A stretch of 64,000 bases of DNA from contig CM038221.1 of assembly GCA_021442155.1 (NCBI GenBank), positions 39,565,648 to 39,629,647 of the forward strand, in the 5' to 3' direction. This document shows positions 33,590-47,579 of the stretch, one piece after another. Within the stretch, counting starts at the first letter, position 1. Every line of letters begins with the position of its first letter. The notes under the pieces were generated by a model. It worked only from the letters and a program-made list of their open reading frames with translations. It did no database searches and was not told the DNA's origin. Position numbers and translations under genes: made by a program. Source of the DNA: Cymbidium sinense (taxonomy: Eukaryota; Streptophyta; Magnoliopsida; Asparagales; Orchidaceae).

Positions 33590-36500
33590 CCCTTTTCTTT
33601 TTAGGGAAAATACGGATAAATAAAAAAACATAAATATATATATATATAATTTATGCCATGTTGGGATGCCACGTAAATCCATAAATTTTTATTAGGATTG
33701 TACCATTGAGAAAGGTGTACTATCTCAGAGATAAGTCACCACACAATGGACCTAATCACCTCAATAAGGACTCTAAAGACTATGGATCTTGAATGTAGAT
33801 TCTTCCCCACTTTATATGAAAAGTAGCAGGATTTATAAATCGGATCATTAAGTTCAAGGCAAGCCCTCATAGTTAATTACATCTTAAAGAATAGGATTCC
33901 TTAGGAATACTCTCGATTAAGGTAAATGATTATTATCTAAAAATATTTTGAAAGGTAGGACTATCAACCGATTAGTTTATCTTTAGAAAGTCAAGTGGGA
34001 TCTATCAAGAGGAGGGAATTCTTATCGAAGCCAAATGAAAATAAGTAGGGGTGCTTAAGACACTAAGAAGCCTATTAAGCATCCCAAACTACCCTATGGT
34101 TGGGCTTTACATTTTTTAAATTGAATTAATTTATTTGAGTTGAATTTTTTATTAGAATGCTAGGGCTTATAATTCCATGATATAAGGTCACAAAAATGCC
34201 TAAGAGGTGAGAATATATGCTCGTAGCCCGCAAAGGGAAGTAACAACCCCTGAACCTAAATCTAGGGAGCCTTAGCGAGGGCCAAAAGAATGACCAAAAT
34301 CTAAGGTGAAAATAGGTATTTGATTTACCTCCACAAGAGAGGATAAATCACCTGACTGTTGGACTTACAATCGTCTGGGGGTGGCTGCCAACTAACTCCT
34401 CCTACGATTTTAAAATATGTAGGCAAGTCAAATATTTTTGCAAGATAGCTAAGTTGTTATTTATTTAAAAAGAGACTAAGTCTTTAAACACACTCTCTAA
34501 GAGACTAGATCATGTAAGACATGCTTTAATGACTTCAATCTAATACAAATTTTGTTATATTTTATTTTTATTTTGAACAATCAATTTAACACATGCTTTA
34601 GGATTTATATATTTAATGCATAAGAAATTAGATTATGGGCCAAAACTAATAAGATAATGAGGTGTGTTTCCACCATGTCTCTCATAGGTTAAGCCAAATT
34701 CTGTGGCAAAGGTGGAAGCCCTCCAATCAAGAGTGAAATAATATACTATTTATGCATGATGTTAGAAAAGTAAGACAACATCCAGCTAAGGAGTTGTTAA
34801 TTCTTTTATCTTATTTTATAACCTAAACTTTAGGTGAGGTTATGAGTTGTTTATTTTTAATTTGAGTTATTTAATTGGATAAAAAATTTATTTTCTTAAA
34901 AGCCTAACCATCATCCAAGTCATACATCAAAGCAAGAAAGAAACTAAAAAAATATGTCATCTTAATGCGCAAGTTAAACAAACATCAATCAATTTATAAA
35001 ACTAGCACAAAAGAATAAAAGGTCATTTATGGTCGGGCTCTACCGCACAAACTAGAAAGAAAAATTGGGTAGCCGAGCTCTACCCTTATACAACCCAGAT
35101 TACAAATGAATTAATTACAATTAAACAAGGAATTCATGTTATGGGAGTCTTCATTCTTCATTTCTTCTTTCTTCTTTCTTCTTTCTTCCATCTTCTTTTG
35201 GTTGGTTGGAATGTGGTTGCTCCAAAGGATTCACATGGTACATAAGATAGGAGCTTATAACCAATGCTCATCCTAATCCCCCATAACAATCATTCCAAAA
35301 TCCTAATTATAAAAGTACATGAAAATGGGAAAAAAAGAAATCTAACAAACACCTACAAAACAGAGATTATCCAAACAAACCATATAATCCCAAGCATGTA
35401 TATATATAAATTAGACTTAGCACCCCACACATGGATAACTAACTCCACCTGGCCTATTTTGAATTATGCTTATGGCATAAGCACCTGCACAACAAAAGTA
35501 GTTATATTTATATTACAGTGCCCCTTAAGCACAATCCCCTACAGAAGATAATGGTTAGACTAAGATCGCTCTATCATTCAGTCTACAAACATGCATCCTA
35601 ACATCTAGACTAAAATAAAATATCATAAAATAAAACTAAACATCAAACCATGCATTGCCCTAACCTAAAGCTTGAAATGGTGACTTAACCTAATGTGTGT
35701 GCTATTTAAGATTTGTGTGGTATTATTTATTTCAAGAAGTTCTCTAAGTATGAAAATGTTCAACTTAGAGGGTTTGTTTCATGTAAGTGATTTAGTTACT
35801 TTGGTTGATTTTATTTTATATTTTGATTTGGTTTAACTGAATCCTACAACTAATTACTAAGTTGTTAAGAGAGAAAAAGAGAAGAGAACTTCTCTTTCCT
35901 CCCCACCTTAAGTAATTTCTAAGGTAGACTCATATTTGATTTTTTTTGTTTAGTGAATATTTTATTATGTGTTTTAATTAATTCTAAGTTTAAATTTTCC
36001 ATAAACAAACCTATTCAAAAAGAAAGTTATTTAATATTAAGTAAATTGAAATATTATCACAAAACACACATTTCTTCATTTCTTTCGCAACATGTATAAC
36101 ATGCATATGGATGAATCCTAAGCATATCTATACATGCAAAATGGAAATCTTTAGCACACTTTAATGATGAATGATAAGAGAATTTATTTACTAAATTTGA
36201 ATATTTTTATGATGCATGATTTTGCTAAGTAGAAAAGAAGGGATATCTTTTATCCATTTTTGACATGCACATATATATGTATGAAAGGCATAAGTAAGTA
36301 CTACATCATAAGACGAGGGTGTAATATAAAGACCTACTTATCTACTTAAAACCTCGAACCCGGTTGTCTAATATACCACTTTCCTTAAATACATATACAT
36401 GTACAAAAGAAATGAATGGAAAAAAGAAAGATACAAAAGTTTGTATTTATTTGTTTAATTTATTTATGCAATTTATATGTGTAGGTCTGCATGTCCTTCT

Positions 36501-39500
36501 TAAGTAATAAAATAGGAATGAATATGAATGGATTTAAGCATGTGATGTGTTCTTTTTAAATGAACTATGCACTTTGCCAAATCTTATTCAAAACTATGCT
36601 AAAAGAAAAGAGAAGGAAAGCCACACTATGTGCATCTTTATATTTTTACTCATATGCAAGCTTATAAATAATCATAAGTAGCATACCTTTGAGTTTTGAT
36701 AATTGATTTATAATTTTTGAAAATAATTTTGGATTTAATAGTGCTAATAGTCATTCATATTCTTACTTTAGCCAAAACATACAATTTGACTTAAAAGAAA
36801 CATTTCATTTTTTAATTTAATTTTTAAAAAGCATGAATGCATGAATTTCATATGGCATACACATTTAGCATGTTAGGAAAGAATAAAGTGATGAAAGCAA
36901 TGTAAATTCATTCACCCTAATTAATTCCAAAAGACAATCCTATGAATAAGATTATTTAAAGTAAATCAAATTTATTTTAAGGGGAGTTTGGATTTTGTTT
37001 GAGTTTGATTTCAATTTGAGAAATGTGAGATGAGTTTTCTGGTCCTAACCCATTCCCCCATGTGTGAGTTATTTAAGCTCAATTTTTAGGTGACTAGATT
37101 AATTTTATCCTTTGGTTCGGTTAAGGTGTGAATTAAGTGTGTTAATTACCCTACACATCACTTTAATATATTTAATCACATAATTATGAGCCAATGTATG
37201 ACATAAAATTTCACAAGGAATTTAAACACCTATGAAAGAAAGGGTCTAATGCAATTGGCTCACAATTAGTGATTAATTAAGTTAAAGGGTTTAATTTAAA
37301 CTTTCATAACCCTTCCCACACATGTGGGTTGGATTTTGATTTCCTTAAGCTACTTAGGTTATTGAACACCTAAGCACCTACCCAAGATGAATTGATTAAG
37401 TTCAATGTTTTAAAAAATTTATCGAAATTATGTGATTAGTGGGTTAGTAATTAAGTTTAAGGAAGGAAAGGGGTTTAGGGAATGTCTTAGGAAAAATTCT
37501 CCAAATCCATTCCATAAACCTCTTCTCCATTTAAGCAAGGCTTGATTAACTTAAAAAAGGGCTAAACCACTATTCACATGCTTAATTACCCTTAATTACA
37601 TAAAGAAGGTGATTAATGATACATTACATGATTTCCTTAATTAACTCATCAATAAATTCCAAGAAAATTAGGGTAGGTGGAGGTCATCCCACTAAATATA
37701 CCAGATAAATTTGAAATGAATTAATGAAATAATTAAGGAATAATTAGGGTTATTAAATTTTCATTAAAACTCTAATTGAAGAAAATACACATCAAAATCC
37801 ATTGGAAACATTTTTAAATTAGTCTTCTAGGAAATATCTTTACCGTGCATTTTACCTTATATTTTTATGATTTTTCTAGAATTAGTTATGTTATTTTGAA
37901 TTTTCCATGATTATCCATTAATTAAATAGCCTAATTAAGTGATTAATCCTACCCATGTGGAGGCGATGCGATTTTCCATGTGATGGGAGAGGTCACTTAA
38001 GTTCACATCATAGTTATCGGTGATTTAATGCGCTTTCGCCACTGTTTGATCCAAGATTGGATGGCCAAGATCGAGTCTGTGATTCTTAAGGGGGCAATTA
38101 AGGGATCCTACATGTCTTGATCATGCCCGTCCATCCAAAATGTGCAGGCCCATGATTCATCGCTGAGCTCGCTTACAGGAAATGGGAACCGTCCACCTTC
38201 CATGGCAAGATCTGAGCTCGATTGAGCTCGGATTGAGCTCAAACTTTACCCACACCATCTAGTGTAAAGGGGAGAAGATATAACGGTCAAATTCTTATGA
38301 GGTGAAACTTTCTTTCACAAAGGACCAGACACTCTCTATTTTAAGCTCGGGTTGAAGGCATACCTCACCGGAGGCTATCATAGGCGCTCAAATCCATTGA
38401 GTTAGCTTCGTCTAGTGGAGACGAAGCCTTGTTGAAAGTTTCAAGCCTTGGGGTTGAGTACATCTCTCCATGGACCAAGCTCACCTTCAATTGGGCTCGG
38501 GCCTACCTCCCCTCCCTTGCCTTGAGAACTTGGATTAAGCTTTAGACAAGCTGACAGTCCTTTGAAGAAGCTTGCAAGAAGAATTGGCTTGATTTTGTGT
38601 ATGTTGGAAATTTGAAGGAGTTCCATTTTCCTAAGAGAAACCGAAAATGGAGAATTGGAATTCACTCTAGGAAGCTTGGGGAGACTTGCAAATGCTTTCT
38701 CTGAGTTCCTTAGCTCAATCGAGTGTGTGCCTATTAAATTCAAATGAAATTAGAGGGAGTATATCTCCCCTTAGGTGAATCGGATGGCCTAGCTTCAGTT
38801 TGCTATTTTGATCCAATACACCATATTCAATGGGTTTATTAGGCTGTTAGGACTTGCACATGGTTTGATTTTAAGTGTGGAGTGGAGTAGTGAAGCTCCC
38901 ATGTGCTTTAATTGAGTGGAGGAGGGATCCCATGTGCTCAATTCCTAAGTGGGTGGTCGGTTTGGCCATTTGGTTGGGTTTGCCTGACCCAAACACAACG
39001 GGTCATGTGCACCATGTCTATTAGTGATCACTTGGTACACTAAGAGGATGTCAAGTGTCCATGAGAAGGAATTGACCAAATCCCAAGTGGTTTTGATTTT
39101 AGGTTACCCTATGTCCAAGGGGTAAAATGGTCATTTAGCTTAGATTTCAATTTGAATATGTTTGGTATGATTGAAAAATGGGTTAGGCCAAGTTTCAATG
39201 AATTTGGAGTTGATTTGATATTATTTGGCTCATGTTGACCCATTTAGGTCAAAATGGGTCAACTTGGGTCAAGTTGACCAATTGGTCAAATTGGGTCAAA
39301 CCAAGGGTTGGGTCAAGTTCATATGAACTTTTGAAATATTTTTCATCATTGGTTTGGTTCAATTTGATTTATATTTGGATTTGGTTTATTTGATTTAATT
39401 TAGGTAAAATAGGTCAAGTTGACCAATTTGACCCATTTAACCTATTTGGGCTAGGTCATGGGTTGATTTATGTTTGGTTAATCATTTGAAATGGATTCGT

Positions 39501-41492
39501 ATCATTGTTTCCAATCAATTTGGTTTATATTTCTATTTGGCTCAATTTGATCTTTTAAGTCAAGTTGGGTTCAAGGTCAATTGGGCTAGGTTGGGTCTAG
39601 TTGGCTAATTGGGGCTTTGGTCAAATTCAATAAGTGATTTGGAATGAACTTGACCCATTAGTTTCAATTAATTTGGCTTAGATCAAGTTTTGACACATTT
39701 TGACTTATCAAGTTGGGTCAACTTGGGTCAAGTGGCCAATTGGGCTATGTTAGGCTCAAAGGATGACATAGTCAAGTTCAAACATTGATCATAAATGAGT
39801 TTTGATCAATGGTTTCAATTAATTTGGCCAATGGTGGATTTTTGCTAGTTTAGATTTCATTTTGGCTAAGTGTTAACTTGTCCAACCCTTAGGTTTGATT
39901 GGTTTTACCCAATTTGAGTGATTGATCATCTTATGATGATTGTTGCTGACAATGTGAGGCTTAGTTGGACTTAGATCAATCCAATTTGGCTAGGATTAGA
40001 ATTTAGCTCAAAAAGGATACTTTAGGTCACTTTGGGTCAAGTGAGCCTAAGTAGGTCAAATGGCTTGGTCAAAGCTTGATTTGAGTTTGATTGAACTCAC
40101 ATGTGAACTTATGATTGAAATATAAATCCATTTGCAAGTGGTTCGAAGTCAAATTAGTTTTGATTCATTTGATAATTTCAAGTTTAAAAGGGTGAACATG
40201 AGTTTGACTTGGGTTTGAGTTTTGAATTTAGTTTTGGTTTGATGATTAGAGTTTATGTTTATATTTGGATTCATGATTGAAGGGTTGATTGAATCATGAA
40301 CAAAAATGAAAGGTTTGGCTTGATTTGAATTTGATTTGGCTAAGTTCAAGAATTTGACTTGAAAGGCTTAGGTTTAATTTTGATTGAATTTGAGTTTGAG
40401 TTTTAAATTTATTTTTGGATTGATGTTTAAAGTTTATATTTATATTTGGATTCATGATTGCAGGATTGATTGAATCATGAAGAAAAATCAAGGGTTTGGC
40501 TTGATTTGAATTTTATTTGATTAAGTTCAAGAATTTGACTTGAAAGGCTTAGGTTGAGTTTTGATTGAATTTGGATTTGATTTTTGAATTTATTTTTGGA
40601 TATTTGAATTTATATTTCATTTATATTTGTGAATATAAATGGGAATATAAATGGGTTATGAGAAAATTTCTTGAATTTGAATTGATTTAGATTTGATTTA
40701 GACTAAGTCCATGAGAGGGAATCAAAGGACTTAGGAAATATTTTTTATTTGGATTTGAATTTTGAATTTGATTTGATTGATTTAAATTCATATTTCATTT
40801 ATATATTTGAATATAAATGAGAATATAAATGGGTTGTGAGAAAATTTCTTGAATTTGAATTGATTTAGATTTGATCTGAGCTAAGTCCATGAGAGGGAAT
40901 CAAAGGACTTAGGAAATATTTTTTTATTTGGATTTGAATTTTGAATTTGTTTTGATTGATTTGAATTTATGTTTCATTTATATATGTGAATATAAATGAG
41001 AATATAAATGGGTTGTGAGAAAATTTATTGAATTTGAATTTATTTAGATTTGATCTGAGCTAAGTCCATGAGAGGGAATCAAAGGACTTAGGAAATATTT
41101 TGTGGTTTGGAATACAATCATGGGCTTCAATCATAAGTTTCAATTATTTGGAATTGATTCATGATTTGAGAAAATCCATTGAATTGGTACAAGGTTTGAG
41201 TTAGAGTTGGAGTTAATATGAGTTTGGCTAAAATCAAACAAGTTGGAATTGATTTGAGTTTGACTTGAAGGGAGGAAGTGAGGAATTTGGTTCAAGCTAT
41301 AAGGTATACAAATTTTTCTAACAACCCTAAGGCATGACCTATTCCTATGACTAACTCTTCTAAGTCTCTAGGGCTAGGTTGGGTATTCCCCTAATCACTA
41401 GAAGTGTCTTAAGACTAAGGAACTCTTAAAATCTAAGAGAAGTCCTATGTCTAAGATGGAGGGGTTGAGAGCTCATCTTAAAAATGAGGTCA
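33590..41492 (-). repeat. LTR-like unit U6, the most complete, probably the gypsy 5' LTR plus leader
   Basis: A minus-strand unit starting at 41,492 (TGACCTCA). It has the full TTGACC-rich zone (41,470-39,231), the GC-richer island (about 38,900-37,950), TTAATTAA-rich sequence, one clear sub-repeat (about 36,293-36,390) and the TATA/hairpin at 35,067-35,090. The leader phrases are also present, for example GGCTGCCAACTAACTCC at 34,384 and the complement of GAGGTAAAC near 34,325. It runs directly into the hairpin array and then the gypsy gag, in the same orientation, as a 5' LTR should. It is more diverged from the other units than U2/U7 or U3/U8 are from each other. A 100-residue minus-strand ORF (38,441-38,743) in the GC island has no recognisable domain. 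Confidence 0.65.
35067..35090 (-). promoter_or_regulatory. LTR core promoter of U6: TATA box with hairpin
   Basis: Plus strand GGGTAG (35,067-35,072), loop CCGAGCT, CTACCC (35,080-35,085), TTATA (35,086-35,090). Read on the minus strand this is TATAA followed directly by the hairpin, as in the other units. It points toward the hairpin array and gag, so it would drive the gypsy transcript. Confidence 0.65.
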
Positions 41493-44400
41493 ACAATGCT
41501 ATGGAGGTCTTTCTTCCTTCATCATCCCTTCATATCTTCTTCCTTCTTTCTATTAATTTGATTTTCTTTAAAGGAATCACAGGGCCTCTAAAGATTAATC
41601 CTTCTAGTCAGTGCTCATCCTAATCCCCCATAACATTAATCCTAATTTCTATGATAAAAATTACATTTTATGGAAAGAAAATCTAACTATACCTGTAAAA
41701 TAGATGTTTGCTAAACATACACACAATCCCAAGCAGTTATATTTCATAATTTAGACTTAGCACCCTGCACATGGGTAACTAAGCCCACATTTCCTAACTT
41801 ACACTACGCTTAGGGGGGATAAGCAACCTGCAAAGAGAATATTTATATTTATTTTTGAGCAACCTCTTAAGCACAATCCCCTACAGAAAATAAGATTAGG
41901 CTAATAACGGCCTAACATCTAGTCTACAAAACATACACCCTAACATTTAGTTTAAAACATTACATCACAAAATAAAATATACATCACGCATACACCGTCC
42001 TAACTTAGGATTAGAAGTGGTGGCTTAATTCAAATGTATGTGTTAAGCCTTTGTATGGTATGTCTTACTAAGCAATATGGTTGTGATTTGTCTAAGTTCA
42101 AAAATTGTTTAAGTTAACCATGAGGGTTGGTTTCAATTCAAGTTGTTTAGTTGATTTGTGAATTTTACTTTATGTTTTACTTTGTTTCAATTGATTTACA
42201 CTTAGCATCTAAGTGTTATAAAAAGTGGAAAGAGGATTTATCCTCTTTTAGTCCCTAAGCCACTTTCTAAAGCATATTTTTATGATTTAATTTTTATTAG
42301 TGAATGGCTTATTAAATATTTTTATTAATCATAAGTTTAGGTTAACCTTAAATAATTCTATTCAATATGAAATACATCTTAAGATTAATGTAGTTGGATT
42401 ACTATCACATAGCATATATTAAATCATTCCTTCCCATCACTTATTAACATGCATATGATTTAATCCTTAACATACCTACATATAATATACTTTGGCATAC
42501 TTAAATGATGGATGAATGTATACATGCTTAGTAAAAAAAGGACTTTCATTCATTAATCAAATACACACACATATGAATTGAAGATGTAAGCAAGTACGTC
42601 CTATTTTTAACTAGGGAAGTGAGATAATCAAATGACCTCCTTGGGGCTACTTAAAGCTTCATATTCCCAGGATTTTCACACTATATACTTGTTATCTTAA
42701 ATACATATAAATGTATATACAATTATAAAGTTGAAAGTCATGCAAATGATGGTATTTTACTTAATTGAATTATTTGTATATACAGATTAAAGCTCCATCT
42801 AAATTCTTATACAAATATACATAGGAATAAAATTAGATAAGTATGTGCTCTTCTTAACTAAGGAAGTGAGACAATCAAATGACCTCCTTAGGGCTACTTC
42901 AAGCCTCGTATTCCTGGGAAATACAGACTATATACTTATTGTCACTCAAACATATGTAGATCCATATATAAACATAGAAAAGAAAGCTATATCTTTACAT
43001 GTTATGTATTTTAGCTTGAAAAATTATGAATGCATGTATTTTTAATAGAAAATATGATTTTTATTCTCTAATTAAATATACATACACATGTATGAAAGAC
43101 TTAAATAAGTACATGTCATTGTTTAAACTAAGGAAGTGAGGTAATCAAATGACCTCCTTAAAGATACTTAAAGCCTCATATTTTTGGGATGTCCAAACTA
43201 AATACTTGCTATCTTAAGTATATATGAATGTATATATGATTAGGATAATAGAAATCATGCAAAAAGTTGCATTTCCTTTGATTGAATTATTTATACATAT
43301 GAGTTAAAGTTTATCCAAATTCTAATACAAATGGACATAGGAATAAAATTAAATAAGTACGTGTCTTTGTTAACCAAGGAAGTGAGGTAATAAAATGACA
43401 TCCATGGGGATACTTAAAGCCTTATATTTCCAGGATGTCCAGACTATATGCTTATTAGCATTCAAACCCATGTAAATCTATATATTAAAATGAGAAAGAA
43501 AGCTTCACATTCATATAACTAAGCTATAAGAATATGCAAATCCCTATATGTATTCATAACTATTATCATTCCAAAGATTATTATCCACTTATAAACTTTG
43601 AAAAATCGTTTTGAGTTTAATAGTGATAATAGCCAACATATGGTAAATTAAGCCAACACATGCAAGCTTATATAAATAAATTCAATTTGATTGATTTAAA
43701 TTTGAAAAAAGATAAATGCATGAGACCACATGACATACAACTTTTAAAGTAATTGGGAAGGAATAGTTGAGCATAAACATATGATTCATTAAACCACACT
43801 AATTTCTAAGGACAATCACATTAAATAAAATTACTTAAAGAAAACCAAAGCTTCTTATTAATTTGATTTTCAGATTTTGGATCTTGATTAAGATTTAGAG
43901 AGGAGAAATTATTTCTGTTTTAATCTCATTTTCATGTTGGTGATCTTAATTAGGTTAAGGAAAGATAATTAGATGAATTTTATGGATTAATTAAGTTGGA
44001 TCATTACACAAATTATTTAATTATCCTTTTTTATGCTTCTTTAATTTAATTAATCATTTAATCATGAGCCACAAATGATATGAACATGTGAGAAAGTAAA
44101 ATTTCAATGCTCCTAAAGGACCTAAAGCAATTGGCTCAAAATTAAATATTAATTAAGCTAAAAAATCTAATTAAGTACTTTTATGAATTTCCCACACCTA
44201 TGGGTTAATCATAATTTTCTTAAAGGGTCTTTATATTATTAAACACATAGAGAGGAACCCTTAATCTCATTGTTAATTATTTGATGTGATTAACATTTCA
44301 ATTTGATTTGATTTAGGCATTTAATTGATTAATTAAGCACTTAATTAATTCCCATATTAATTAATTTTTTCTAATGAAATGAATTTGGAAAAGTGATTAG

Positions 44401-47400
44401 AAAAGAAGTCCTAATCACTCTCCCTCATCATCTCACTATTAATTAATGATTAATGAGCTTTAAATAATTAAATTTTGTTATTTAGAATATTAATTAATCA
44501 TTATATTAATAAAAAGGGGTAATTAAGATTAGAAACATCAATTTTCCTAATTACCTAAGCAATAAATTTCAAGAAAATCATGTGAGGCAGAGGTCATCCC
44601 ACTAAATTAACACACCAAGTTTGGAATTAATTGCCTAAGTAATTAAGGCTTAAGTAATGTTATTAAGTACATATTAAAACCTAATTAAGTCTTAATTACT
44701 ATTCAAAACCAAATGGAAAAAATTTTAATAAAATCTCATATGTTATACCTTTACAATGAGTATTTATTTGCATTTTTTAATTTTTTTTACAATTAGTTAT
44801 GATTTTTCAAATTTTTAGAGATTAAAATGGATTATTAACCCTTAATTAAATATAATCCTATTAGTGCCATGTGCATCGCACTGTGGGATTGTTTATTTAA
44901 ATGATCCTACACAACATTAATGGGGCGATGGCAAACGCGCTTTCATCCTTGCCATTCAATCTAAGATCGGATAGTGGGGATTAATCTTGCAGTCCCCAAG
45001 GTAATTAATTAGAGGTTTATCTATTGAATAATCATGGTCGTTCATTCTAATCATGAGGAATGGATGGCAGATGATCCATCATCCCCCAAGCGACCGAAGA
45101 TGAATACCGTCTGCCTTCCTCTGATCAATTCGAGCTCACCAGAGCTCGTGAGATGCTGAAATCGATCCCAAAATGTTCAAGGAGTGGATCTAAGGGGATC
45201 TAATAGTGGGAACCACATGACATCAACATTTCTTTCACAAAAGCCCAAAAAATGGAAAATCTTGATTTGTTAAAAAAACACCTCGTTGGAGCTTCAGACC
45301 GGCGACTAACTGACCGAGGTAGCTTCAGCTTGAAGAGGAGAAGCCCTACTAAGAAGATGGCACCTTGACTCCCTGCCTGTGGCTATGTGGACCAGCCATC
45401 ACCGGAATCCTCACCGGAGTTGGTCTAGGAGGGGCTTCGGTGCTCGAATTGCTCGGGGGAAGGTTTGTGTCACTTTGCTGAAGCTCAGTGAATGTGTGAG
45501 AAGAGTTAATTAGAGAGGGATTGAGTTTGGAAAAATTTGGACAGAGCTAAGCCTCGGGTACGCTTTGGTTGGTGTTTTTTAGTGAGGGGAGGCTCGGGAA
45601 ACTTGGAGAAATGCTTGAGCAGGTCATCTCTGAGTGCTCTAACTCTGAGAATGTCCAAGTGCTCGATTTGAATTGAATTGATAGGGGTATATCCCCTCCT
45701 CCCTTGGATCAGATCGATGGGATTGGATTGGCCTTTTGTGGCTATCTGGAAGTCTCATGTGGCCATAAGTGGCAGGAATATGCTTAGGTGGCTCGAGTTT
45801 GTTGGTCAAGTGACTGAGGTGGCTGCCTTGAAGTTTCTCCATCTCATTTAGATGAGCCAATGAGGGGAGGTGGGTTAACTCACCTCCCCTTGACTAAAGG
45901 CTGTCCTAACCCCTTCGGGTCAGGTTAGCCACATAGTTAGGGTCTATTTTTAGCTTTGGGTGGCTGCCAAATACAAAGGAGGGTTGTTGACCCCCTAAAA
46001 ATGGGTTTTATCTCATATGGGAGGCTTTACCCAACTGATAATGGGTCAATTCGGATCTAAATTGGGTTGGGTTTGATTTGGGCTGATCCAATGTAAGCCA
46101 AGGATGGGTTATGCCAAATTTCAATGGGTAGGGCTTAGATTTGATGGGTTTGGCTCAATTTGACCCATGTATGTCAAATTAGGCTAGGTTGGGTCAAGTT
46201 GACCAATTGGTCAAATTATGTTAAACCAAGGGTTGTGTCAAGTTCAAATGAGTATTTGGAATATTTTGATTCAATTGGTTCGATTTAATTTTCTTTGGAT
46301 TTGGATTTAGCCCATTTGAGTTCATATTGGTCAAAGAGGTCAAATTGACCAATTTGGCCAAATTGGCCAAATTAGCTTAGGTTAGATATTAGTTTAGGTT
46401 CAATTGATCATTTGAAGATGATTGTAGGCTTTGATTTCAATCAATTTGGATTTAGGAATGATTTAGACCAAATTGACAACATTTAGGTCAATTTGGGGTA
46501 AATTGGTCAATTGGGCTTAATCAAGGCTTTGGTCATGTTCAATGATTAATTTGGAGTGAGCTTGAGTCTTTGGTTGCAATCAATTTGGATTGGATTTTGA
46601 TTTGACCCAATTTAGCCTTTTAGGTTAAATTGGGTCAACCTGGATCAAAGGGCTAATTGGGTTTGGTTTGGCTCAATTGATGGTCAAGTCATGTTTAAGG
46701 ATTAATTTTAGGTTGGTATGAATCATTGGTTTCAATTTATTTGGCTTAAGATGAGATTTGGTTCATTTGGCTCATATAGGTTAAGAAGGTTAAATTGGTC
46801 GCATGACCAAATTGACTTGGTTTGACCCAATTTATTGTAATTGATCAATCAAGGATGACCAACAATCATCATAGGAGGTTTCGATTGGTTTGATTCAAAC
46901 AATTTGGGTTTGATTGAGATTTGGTTCAAATGAGTTCTTTAGGTCACTTTGGGTCAAGTGAATCTAAAAAGGTCAACTGGCTTGATTTTGGGTTGAATTA
47001 GCTTAGATGAATTTGGATATTGATTTGGGATTGGTTTATAGCTTTGATTGTAATTGATTTGGGTTTAATTGGATTTTAGCTCATTTGAATATTTTAGGTC
47101 AAATGGGTTAGGTTATGTTGATTGACTTGATTTTGGCTTGATTAATTTGATTGTAGATTTTGGTATGGCTTGGAATGATGATTGAAGGATTGATTGATTT
47201 ATGAGAAAATCAATTGAATTTAGCTTGGATTGTAGGAAATTTTTACTGAGTCCATAGGATTAAATCATAAGCTTAGGTTTGGGTCATGGTAGATTTGATT
47301 TTGGTTTTGAGATTTGAATGTGAGTTAAGATTCAATTGGAATTGGTTATATTGGTTTGATGTTGGATTTTGTCTAAGGAGATATGCATGGGTTTAGTTTG

Positions 47401-47579
47401 GCTATAGGTTGGGTAGGTTTCCCTAGGTCTTAAGGCATAGCCTAATCATATGACTAAACCTTCTAAGTCTCTAAGTTTAGGATAAGTATTCACCTAATCA
47501 CTAGAAGTGTCTTATGATTAAAAGGTCTGAAGACTCTAGACCATGATGGAGATTGGATCCTCACTCCAAAGTGAGGTCA
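41493..47579 (-). repeat. LTR-like unit U7 (duplicate of U2)
   Basis: Starts at 47,579 (TGACCTCAC on the minus strand) and has the same 3' truncation before the TATA region as U2, abutting the 5' terminus of U6 at 41,492. It has four sub-repeats at about 42,575-43,450. It keeps a 26-bp palindrome at 45,864-45,889 that U2 lacks. Short ORFs here (for example 42,845-43,045 and 45,639-45,860) have no recognisable domain. Confidence 0.7.
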
